This document shows, piece after piece, positions 23,369 to 33,600 of a DNA stretch of 64,000 nucleotides (positions are counted from its first letter, which is position 1; each line of letters begins with the position of its first letter). Where the stretch lies: positions 23,250,001-23,314,000 of the forward strand of contig OX579637.1 in NCBI GenBank assembly GCA_951230915.1, in the 5' to 3' direction. Position numbers and translations under genes: made by a program. Below the pieces are notes generated by a model that saw nothing but the letters and a program-made list of their open reading frames with translations, searched no databases and was not told the origin of the DNA. Source of the stretch: Antitrichia curtipendula (Eukaryota; Streptophyta; Bryopsida; Hypnales; Leucodontaceae).

Positions 23369-24442
23369 GAGTTTTCATATTCTTGTTTTCCTATTCAGTT
23401 TCTGCAAAGAGAGCTTGGGTTTCACCCTCATGAGTATTGGTCTAAAAAGTCTTGGTCTTGTGTTGAGGAGTTAGGCAGTGTTTTAACCATTGCTAGTTCA
23501 AATAGTTTGGTAGTGAAAGCTTAAAGAAGAGGAGAATTAGTCCCCGGATTCCTTCCGAATCCGCGTCCGAGAGTATTGAGGATTGTTTCTATAAACCCTT
23601 GTGTACTCGGAGGGAATTCCATCTGCTGATGTTTCTTGGAGAGTCTTCTGAGCGAGATAGCCATTCTTAAGTTAGGTGAGTCGTTGAGAGGAAGGGCAAA
23701 TGCTAGCTGATGTCAAAGAGGTCTTGTTGCAACCAGAAGAGAGGAACTGGAAGGTAGGAGGAATCTCCTAGTTAGTAAGGTGCCACATCCCACTGTTTGG
23801 ATTGCATCCGGATGAATCTATCATTGTAGTAATGTGGGGATTGTAGGGGTTTCTTGAGTGACCTGCTAGCATGGATTAGTTTCCGGGTTAGTTGTGAGGA
23901 AGAACTTGCGGCCCATCCTTTTCTGTCCTTTTGTTACTTTCCTTTTTAGTGAAATCTTCAGTCACTCTAATCATTTGGAGGGTAGGGTTTACGCGTCCTT
24001 CCTGAACATAAGAGCGGACCCCTCCGTATACGAGGTTAAACTTCTATTTTTTGTTACTAATAGTCCAGAGTACAGATTCGGATTTGGAAGAGGAACAGGG
24101 TTTGGACACTCCTTCCGGTTCCGCATCTGCATCTCTGAGTGATAAATTGTTGCTCTAGACAAAGAGAGGCACAGGATGATGACACTCCTCCATGTCTAGT
24201 GAATTGGTGTGAAATTGAATGGGTCTGAAGAAAGAATATTTTAGAAATATGGGTGTTCAAGAGGGAGTTTCCAGTTTTTAGTTCTGGATCCTCTTTGTCT
24301 TGGTTTGTGGTTCTGGATCCCATTCCGGTAATTTTGAGAAATTTGCAGTTAAAGTCTTTTGGGAACGATACACGGGTCATCTTGGGTGTTTTGTCATTTA
24401 GAACACCTAAAGGTAGGATTTGTGCTTCCTTGTGCTACGACA
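23369..24442. repeat. Long direct repeat, copy 2
   Basis: Counterpart of 17637-18698, in the same orientation and following an equivalent gag-like tail. It ends at the same GTGCTACGACA. The sequence after 24442 is unrelated to that after 18698, so this is the true 3' border of the repeated element. Confidence 0.85.
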
Positions 24443-24445
24443 ATG

Positions 24446-24626
24446 GTCTAAGCACAAGCCTCACACATTGTTTAAACTACGGGAAGCATTGGATAACAAG
24501 TTTGACTATGTACGTCATCATTTGAGTATGGTTGGGTTTCGTAGTGCAGTGACAAGGTACCTAAAGAGCGAGAGAGCTCGCTTGAAGATGCGATACAACC
24601 AAGGCCACAAGGAGACTCTTGGTTGA
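24446..24626 (+). pseudogene. CACTA accessory-protein relic, N-terminal part
   Basis: An open frame reading KLREALDNKFDYVRHHLSMV then RYLKSERARLKMRYNQGHKE. The spacing of basic residues resembles the R-x-x-x-K-x-R...H block of plant En/Spm accessory proteins (Transposase_24 type). The frame breaks after 24626 and related sequence may continue to about 24750 (RQNVKQYNVVGQKKKSGVEA in another frame). The assignment rests on pattern and on the companion block at 28103. Confidence 0.35.
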
Positions 24627-25665
24627 TTGCCTACTAGAATACATGTGTTCAAAAACTCAAGTCTGCAAAGATGGTTGCCATACGCCAGAATGTGAAGCAG
24701 TACAATGTAGTTGGCCAAAAAAAAAAATCCGGAGTGGAAGCGCAGCTGGTAAGCATCCTCCTTTGAACTCCTTGTTTGTGCTTTCGTCGATGTGTCCATC
24801 ACATAGTCTTATAATGTTCTGTCCTTGCCGACTTGTTTTGATGTGGTCATGCGGACCCACTATCTTGAGTTCTTGCCATTCATTTTGCAAAGATCCGGGA
24901 GGGCTAACAGTCCAAGATCATTGAATTGGCCGAGGGCATGCGGGTAGGCGTTGGGGTCGCACCTGCATTTCCGATAGGTTTTAAAGTGTGTATGTATTTT
25001 TGCTACGCTTTCTGCAAGCCTTTCTCAAGCGTGTATGTGAATGGTCCCGGGCTTTGTCTGCGCCATGTTATCCTCCATGTGGTCGATCAATCATAAGAGA
25101 GGAAGTGAGTGCGGTCTTTGAATGCCAAGCTTTATTGGCATGTAGTGGATGCAGAATTAAAGTGCATGTCTACTAGAAGTGGAATCTTAGGTTGTAGTCT
25201 TCATTATTAACGCTTGGCCGAGTGAGTTTTTTTTATTTCACGTGAATGACTTCCCCGAATTCATGTGTTCAAAGACAACTAGCCTAGGTTGGCATCCCTC
25301 AGTACTCGAGGTGGCTGGTATTCTGAAGTACCAAAATTGCAATGTAGGAGTCTTTCAACTTTCATTTCTTTGGCTAGTTGTCTACATGTGTCTCGGACAT
25401 AATTATGCATTGTGGGCCTGCAAAGTTCCCATAGATGACTGCAGTTGGGGCTAACCTACAATGAAGTCGTACCGCAATCGCGTTGAAGTCGCAAAGGAGT
25501 CGTAGTGACAACAGCCCCAAAGTCGCGTTCAAGTCGCACCGGAGTGCCGTTGAAGTCGTCTATGAGTTGCACTGAAGTATCAAAATCCTACTTGTAGTCT
25601 ATTGTCCATATATTTGCTAGATTGACCCACATATAAATAACTTTATATTTTTTGATCTATTATCT

Positions 25666-26082
25666 ATGCAAAGTAGGGTGGTAGGCGAGTCGTCTATTAG
25701 GACAGAGATGGATGCTTTTAAACAAGATGTGCAGATTCAGTTTCGCCAAGTTCTCGCAACAAACTCTGTGCAGTCGGAAGCAATTGAAGACCTGTGCTCT
25801 ATGTTCCGGAGCTTTAAGCAGAAGTCCAAGTTAGCCGACAATGATAGCCCTTCTATAACTCAATCGGCGTTGGACAACCAAGAACCTCGTGGTGTGCTTG
25901 GGGTGGACGCTGCCAATTTACTACCTAATTTCAGCGAGAAGACAATGTCCGTGGATGCCCTTTTAGGGATACTTGGAGGTGGACCATTAAAGAAGAATGA
26001 GGTGCATGCTACACCGACAAAAGCATATGATGGCGGCAACACTACCACTGCCGCAGAAATGACACTCTCTTCCAATACATAA
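25666..26082 (+). pseudogene. Unidentified ORF in the CACTA region
   Basis: A 138-codon open frame. Residues 10-60 look helical (MDAFKQDVQIQFRQVL, QSEAIEDLCSMFRSFKQK) and the rest is low-complexity, polar and threonine/serine-rich. No family recognised. A second frame, 26327-26671, with KTRQKKDKRTAPKSLGKVKA, follows and may be part of the same decayed gene after a frameshift. Confidence 0.35.
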
Positions 26083-26696
26083 TTGTCTACAAAGGATATC
26101 CTAAGGCTCTCTTCTGCTGAATATTGGGCTGCAGTGTCATGTCACTCCTTGGGAATCCCCAGAGGTGTCACCTATCATAAACGTTTTAGTCCTTGATGCC
26201 ATCCTAGAAACTTAGGAGCTTCCACACAAAGATAATGGCGCACTTGGCGTTCCAACAAAGGAAGGTGGTCACGTTCCCAATGCAGCAAGCACTAAAAAGA
26301 CCCCTGATGACGGTGCCGCGCCGAAAGTGTCGGCTTCAAATCTAAAGACAGGTGAACATGTGTTGCCCATCGTAACAAAAGTGCAGATAGCTGAGAATGA
26401 GGCGAGCAAGGTCATGGCAGAATTGGCAAGTGTGGAGGTCCTTCCTGTATCGTTGCAAGAAGTAGCTGCAAAGGCCAGACCTATTACAGCAAAGACTAGG
26501 CAGAAGAAAGATAAGAGAACTGCGCCTAAGTCTCTTGGTAAGGTGAAAGCCTCCTCAGACGTCCCTACTTGCACATCTATTGAGGTGGGTACACTCCTAT
26601 CAGATAGCAAGCTTTGTAGGGTTGCATGCAATCCAGATGTCAATGCCATCATCAGCACCCCTTTTATGTGAAGTGGCTGTGTACAGTGGCCAATGA

Positions 26697-26817
26697 CACT
26701 ATAAGAAACCCGTGTTTTTTTTGACATCAAAACTAGCATCCTAATATTATGTTTGATGTCCAAAAAAGTGGACATCCAAATTTTTGACGTCAAAAAACAC
26801 ACGGGGTTCTTCTAATG
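26697..26817. mobile_element. 121-bp CACTA-type foldback MITE
   Basis: Ends CACTATAAGAA...TTCTTCTAATG form imperfect terminal inverted repeats (2 mismatches in 11). The arms then continue as CCCGTGTTTTTTTTGACATC against GACGTCAAAAAACACACGGG. A 3-bp direct repeat TGA flanks it (26694-26696 and 26818-26820). Confidence 0.8.
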
Positions 26818-28102
26818 TGACCAAGAGTATTTGAAGTGCTTACATGTGGCTGTTGTTGGAGGCGCTAACAAAATGCCTAGATGTCCCCACCTTCAAGACT
26901 AAGTATCCACAAATTGTCAATAAGACTTTGGTGCAAATGCTTTAGAAATGTCGATTTGGATTACCGTATGAGTTTCTTGACATTGTGTCCGGTGAAGAGG
27001 CTTGCACAGCACGTGGTTGCATCAATGGTGCTCCCCTCACCTTCATTTAAAGCGCATTACTAATTGGTTCTATATGTCTATGCAGGCAAGACCGCAGAAG
27101 TGGGAAACAAAGAATAGGCCCCCAAAACAAACAACAGAGAAAAAAAATGACATCTTGTTGAAGAAGGTAAGTGAATTCCACATCTCTGGCTTTTTTGTCA
27201 TCTTCTTAGGCTATGCACACGAAATAGTCATTCTGAAGTCATAGGGTAGTTAGTTATGAGTGAGCCTTAAGCCGCAGTCATAGGGAAGTGAGGCAGGTGT
27301 TATGTTGAAGTTGCAATTAAGTGAAGTAGGTTTCCTCTATAATTCGTGCCAAAGGAGTGGATTGCTATAAAGCTTGTAATCCGTGACCGTTGTGGTGTAT
27401 CCAATAGCATTGTAGTCCAGACACACCCTGCTTTAGGCAACGGAGGTAGTAGTGACTATGGAGCCCAGTAGGCATGCAAGGTTCAACAGAGATCAATGGA
27501 GGTGAGAGGTCCTCAATTTCTGGAACAGAGTGTGAATTGTGAGGTCACCGATCTCAATGAGCAATAAATGAGAGTTGTTGAAAGTGCAGTAGGCAAATCT
27601 TTGGCCTGTGGTTAATGACATGGAGAACTTAAACCTCCTTTAGTCGGAGTGATTGCCGCCTAACGTCATAGGGTCCAATAGCTCCTTCTGCCATTTATTG
27701 CATTTGTAGCATCTCCTTCATCAGCGTCTAGAACATGTTGTAAACTTTTGAGGAAGATGCTGGAAATTAAAGGAAAAGCGTTACGGTCTTGAAAATGTTG
27801 TTGAGCACATGCGGTAGACAGGTTTATGTGGCCGTGGAGCCCATGGTGGTGTTGATAGGTGTTCCATCAGCGGGCTCATATTGTAGTTGCATTGGATGCA
27901 TTCACTCCGAGGCTGAAGTAACTTGACTATCACTACTCAGTCACTTGAAAGCCGCATGGCAATTACTTAAAGTCCGCAGTTGTCTTTCAATGAATAATGA
28001 GTTACATATCAATGTAGCGAGAGTGGTACAACATGCTTTAGGATTTCTGATTGCTGAAAATGTTTCAAGGTTAAGAAGTAACTACCTAAATGCCTAATGT
28101 TG

Positions 28103-28380
28103 TGTGTCTTGCAATTCCACGTCAGAGATGAGGTATTCTTGATGAATCCTCGAGCCGTGAAGCAAAAAGTGGCACTAGGGACCATTAGCAGAGCGTCAAG
28201 GGAAACGACCTTCTACTTCAAGGCCATACCGGAGGGGTGGTAGAAGGTGGATGTGTGAGATGTTTTGCAGCAAGGGGTGGCACTGATGTACCTCCAAGAA
28301 GACAATGAGCAATTCACTATTGACCACACAAAAGGCACATGCACACTGTAGATGGAGAAGTACATAAAGTTCAATACATG
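28103..28380 (+). pseudogene. CACTA accessory-protein relic, C-terminal part
   Basis: One frame reads QFHVRDEVFLMNPRAVKQKV, ALGTISRASRETTFYFKAIP, then DVLQQGVALMYLQEDNEQF and KGTCTL, with three in-frame stops (two in the middle, one near the end). The GTI block followed by a proline-containing valine-rich segment matches the tail usually found on plant En/Spm (Transposase_24-type) proteins. The stops show it is dead. Confidence 0.5.
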
Positions 28381-29399
28381 AGGCGGGTTTCCAAAGGTGG
28401 CTTAGCCCGCTGGAGAGGGTATACTACATATGGGCAACTTTATATGGTAGCAATAGGATGCCGGAGGACACCTTTTATTCAGAAACTGAACTGATGTCAT
28501 GTGAAATACCATGCCCACTTGCTTTTTGTAAATACCATGTCCATGAATGTTGCGGAGTATGTTAAGTGAAAGAGTGCATGTGTGAGGTTTAGTATGGTAG
28601 TCAGAGTTTGTCAATCTAGTTTGTTTGTTGTGAGCAGTGGTGCATTGGCACCTGTTACCTCCGCCATCATTATGTCAAGTCACTTCTGATGTAGTTCCTT
28701 CTTGGCACTAAGGTATAAGACTACATGCTTAGTCTCAATATCGACTTCGGGGAGACCACCAAGAATACTTGCCAATTACTCGACGGCAACTCCCTTAAAA
28801 TCACACCAACAGGCTAACAACTAGTAGACGACAGTCCCTAAACACTGGAATAACTAGGAAACAACTACTAGTTAAGAACATAAATGCGTAGTTGATGCTA
28901 AGGACGTGTTCAGAACTCCAAAATGACTTGGACACGACTCTGAACTAATTTCTTACATTCTCTACATGTCCATACAATTGACCTCGATGTTCCCGCCTTA
29001 AATGATGCACGACTACAAAATGACTCCAGAATGAGTGCTGACTTGGCAGTCCACGTAAGCCTGACAACCTCAAATTGCGACTCAAAAACAACTAGAGAAT
29101 GACTGTAGAGCCGGACAGGATCATCCAATGAGAGATTGCCACATCATCTGATGTCAGGGCGTGTGCCCAGCATACACCTTCTCCACGTCAATTGTCACAT
29201 GTACTTGTATCATCCATTCTATCATGTTTGCTACATCCAAGGTAGAAACGGATGGTGATAATAGAATTGAAGTCGTTTACCTAAATGACTTGACCACAAC
29301 AACTCAAAGGCCCCTGAGTTGTATTGCAGTCATTATGTCTACAACGACTTTTTTGCAGTCGTTTTTTGTAGTCGTTTTTTCCATCTTTTTTTTGTAGTG

Positions 29400-30606
29400 C
29401 ATGCATATGTTTTTGTAGTTATGTATCTTATGAATTACTTGTCCATGTAATATAATATGTGATACAAAATATAGAACATTTGATTGTAGAGTCTCGAGGA
29501 ACTAGGAATATGAAGTAGTTGCATAGGGCACCATGTATATGTTGATTTTGTATGTTTAGTTGCTTGAGCTATGTATATTCATGATTGTTACCTCTGAAGG
29601 TCCCAATCATTGGTATGCATGCCAATGAAATAAAAAAATGTGAATTATTTGTCATAACAAAATTAAAGCATATAGGGTGAAAAAAATCAAAGTGCATGAA
29701 AATGGATAGAAAGCAACTGTTTAAAAATAGAGGTAAAATCGTGAGGAGGGTGCAATCCCGAAATGCTTGTAATCCTTTTCTTGATTGCCATCTGCCCCAT
29801 GCCCCCCATCTGCTTGTTTGTCCCATCCATCGAGAATGTAATTTTTGTCCTTTTGCAAGGATGCTAATGGTGCGGATTGGTCAATTGTTTGGATTGAAAC
29901 TTGATTTGAGACCTTCTTTCTAATGGTCAGCGCCAGCTAGATGAAATTGAAGACTATAAGTTTAGGAAAGATGGCATTTGCAAGCAGTACTAAGAAATTG
30001 AGTGCTAAAATTTCCAAAGACTAAGAGCTGCAATTATTTGTGTCCCTTGCTTGGTAATGCATAATTCAGTGGACAAGTAGACTTTGACTTTCAAAGCTTT
30101 TTGCACATAGTGCTTGTCATATTGCAGACATTGTTTACTTAATCTTTCCATTTTCTATTTGTTTTCAATATAAAAAATTCAAACTTGTCACTTTGAGCAG
30201 GGAGTTGTCTATTTGGTATGTTTGTTGACACCTAATAAAGTAAAGTGTAAAGATTGCAACTCAAGGTTGCTAGCAGGCGAGCTTAGAGCGGTGAGCTTGT
30301 GAGCTGTGAGCGGGAAAAAATTAATTTGAAAAATTAGTGTAAAGGACCTATGACCGTGGATGACATACGTAGTGCAATGTGAAAAATATAAGGTTTTTGT
30401 TTGGATGTTACGTGCCTATTTGTATTTATTGACATTTCTTTCTAGGCAACAATAATGAAATATGAGGGCTGTAAATAAAGTGAAGCAATTAAAAAAAATA
30501 GGAAATGAAAAATATCCGAGATGTAGCCATAAAACACACAAATCCAATCATAATAGAAATGAAATAGACAATAGTGGGACCCAAGAGATTTATCAACCTC
30601 ATGAAT
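29400..30606. other. No gene; half of a dispersed inverted pair
   Basis: AT-rich with no coding signal. 30257-30325 (GAGCGGTGAGCTTGTGAGC and neighbours) is the inverted counterpart of 45055-45140, next to the hAT relic. Both contain a GCTAGCA block next to the GAGC repeats and a nearby TTGCAA(C/T). Confidence 0.4.
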
Positions 30607-33600
30607 CTAATTTGCTATGAACTCAGGTGCAGATTCGGAACTCGTAGATGATTCTGAGGACTCTCTACCCTCGGATGCAGACCCATCTATGTACTGCAAA
30701 ACGTTTAGAGCAGATGTGTCTTTATGGTGTTTTGCTTTGGAGCAACCAAACTCCGCGAAGGCACTTGCCATTTGCTCGGCATAGACCGGAAGGTCAAAAG
30801 GCTTCTCCGGACTAATGAGAAGACTTGGTTTTGGCATAATAGCACCTGCTGCCATCAATCGTCGATCCCTGCAAAATGAACAAAATAATGTTAGGGTTTT
30901 GAAATGTGAGTCACCATATTATGGAAGATTTTAAAAAGTGCCAACTTACTTACTAAATTTCCCCTTGCGAGCGAATTTATGAGGCACCACGGGCATATCA
31001 TCCGGATCTTCTAAAACCACCTCCATCGACACCGGCATTGATGCTGCCACCACAGTCCCTGTTGACTTCCTCATCGACTTCAAGATTGCGTTATAAATGT
31101 CCCTATTCCCCTCCAAGGCCACAATGTGGCAACCGGTGCCACGACAAGCTGAAATGCATGCACCTACAGGCCAAAAAATTGAAATACCTTATTTCCTTGA
31201 TTAGATTTGAAGATTACAATTAAAATGTAACATAATTGAATTGAGCATTCACCTGTAGATGCAGTGCAATCCAATATCAGATCTCCTTCGATGCTTGTCG
31301 CTTCAAGGAGGATTGTAAAAAACCTTGGATCTTTTTCGCGCCCGCCTCGCCATGGCTTTTCTCCATTCATCGCCATGTCATCCGGATGGGTATAGTTCAT
31401 CAACATGTCATCACATGCTATGTCAACACCAGCCTTGATCATGGTGTTAGTGCGCTTGAAAGAGAATTTGGAATTCCCTTTGGCGCCAAGGTCCTTGACA
31501 AGGAGGGTGATTCCAAACTTTTGTGTCTGCAGGAGCCAAGCAAAATGGATATTAGAATGCATTGAATGTTAGTAGAGCACAAAGTGAATTGCTCATGAAA
31601 GCCCCAAAAAATCTGAATGAAAGTTACCGTCTTTGTTTTGCCTACAGCCGAGGTCAAGTGCATACGGTTCATTCCCATCCACTCCTTCTTCTTCACCATC
31701 TGGTATGTCTCACACACTCCAGCAATGTCCTCCTTCGCTTTGATGCTATACGAGTGAAACACTATGATGCATCCGTCGTCTTGTAGATGCTCGGCGGCAA
31801 AGCTGCATGCTGATTGGAGGGCCTCAGCATCTTCGTCTGCATTCCATTCCAGCACTTCGTCTGCTGGAGAAGAGACCCTTGGCACGGGCAAGTTCTCTGG
31901 GCAATCAATAAAAATGACGTCCACCCCTGGCTTAGCGTTTGTCACCCCTTCAAACTTGCGAGCTTTTCCAGCTGACATAGACTGCAAACATGTCATGCAT
32001 TAAAATTGAGAGAATGAATACAAACAATGATAATGTCACTCCAAAAAAATAAATCATTTATTACTATGAAGAGAAAGATGGTCACCTTTTCCAAAAAGAC
32101 AAGGACGTCTTTGTACAAAGTCGGCTTCTTCTCCTCCATGTCAACCACAAGGTCTTCAATCGAGACGTTGAGGATTAAATCCTCGGTCTTCACCACATCA
32201 TCCTCTGTGAAGACCATCGCTTGGGTCACGTGAGTAATGACATCTTCCGTGAGCTGCGATAGAGTGGCCTTCCGCTTCCCTCCGCTGACAATTTCCAAAT
32301 CATAATCCACTATGAGAGATGGTGCTTCGTCCTTCTTCTTACCCTTGCCCTTGGCTTTATCATCCTTCTCTTTCTCCGCCTTCTTTGCTGCTCGCTCAGC
32401 CTCCCTCTTTTCCGAGGTTTCCAGTTTCACTTGCGCTCGTGCTTCTCTCTTTTTGTCATGAGCATCTCTCTTCCTAATGGCCTTTGTTCTTGCTTTATCA
32501 TCCAGGCCGGCAAACTCGTCAATGTCCAAATCGACAGCACCTTTGCCATCCAAAGATCTCCTCAATTCTACTTCTGAAGGAGGAGTGAAGGCCATTGTAC
32601 AGTCCAAATACCATCCTCCACTACTGAAATGAGCTGTGGTGTTGGTGCGTAGCTGATGCGGACTGAGCATACAAGCCGTTGAGGTGCGGTCAAGAAATGA
32701 CGATATGAATGGAGGAAGGTCCAAGCGAGAAATGGCCCCTTTGGCTTCAAGCTCTAATTTGAAATAACTGCAACACAATTACAGTTCTCCATAAGAAAAA
32801 TATTACGAGGACAATAAAAGACTAACTAAAATATTAGAAGGACAATCCAAGTAAGGTTGAACAAGGTTTATACCCTCACTTTGTCTCTCACAAATTATTT
32901 CACAAACACAAGTGTGTAGAACCATAGCAACAATTTTAAGTTCTTATTCGAAGTGATGAAAGACAAATTACATTAGTACTTGATAGCGAACTACATTTTT
33001 ATAGAAATAAGTTCAATGTACTTACCGGAAGAGAACTCTACGAACTGCGGAGCTTGAACCTTCGTGAGCCACAAAAGACTCTCCCTTCTTGAAATAGTTT
33101 TGTCCTTTGAAGTACGTCATGAAGCCATGATCCCATATTTTCTGCCTCCATCCTTCAATGTACTCTGGCAAATACTGTGGCTGCTGCGGTACATTGTAAT
33201 TGATGTTGATGTTGTCTTGCCTCACCACTGAATCGAAGTACTCCACAGCTGCATCTTCGATCTAAAAAAAATGACAGACTATGAAATTCCATAATTTCGG
33301 ATATGACAAAGTTTTTTCCAAAGTCATGAATCAAACATTCAATACGAACCATCAACAAATTCAATTACATGAACATAAAAAATATTGCTCACTTACGCCT
33401 GCATACCAAACGCATTTGGCAAGAAAAGGAGAAAGGTAGTTTTCGGAAATAGGCTTCTGTGGGAACTTCCTCGCTTCACGAGATGGAGCAGAGGAGTTCC
33501 ACCACTTCAGAATCTTGATCTTGTGTGCGGGTGTCATGTTGCATGTGGCTACCATCTGCAACTTCTCCAAGGTCATTTCGGGAACCTCATTTGTGCTCCA

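Larger units (their letters stand above)
24443..29399 (+). mobile_element. Degraded CACTA (En/Spm-like) region with right terminus
   Basis: The 3' border reads TTTTTTTTGTAGTG at 29386-29399. Its reverse complement begins CACTACAAAAAAA, the standard CACTA end. Just inside lie repeated subterminal motifs (GCAGTCGTTTT, GTAGTCGTTTT, CTACAACGACTT). More AAGTCGC/GGAGTCG copies cluster at 25460-25590. Plus-strand coding relics inside (24446-24626, 25666-26671, 28103-28380) fit the accessory protein of plant En/Spm elements. The left end was not found, so the start given is only the edge of the neighbouring repeat. Confidence 0.5.

Noticed and set aside
17330..24442. A complete LTR retrotransposon bounded by the two long direct repeats
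   Set aside because: No primer-binding site, polypurine tract or pol domain could be recognised between them, and the repeats extend unevenly into the gag-like tails.
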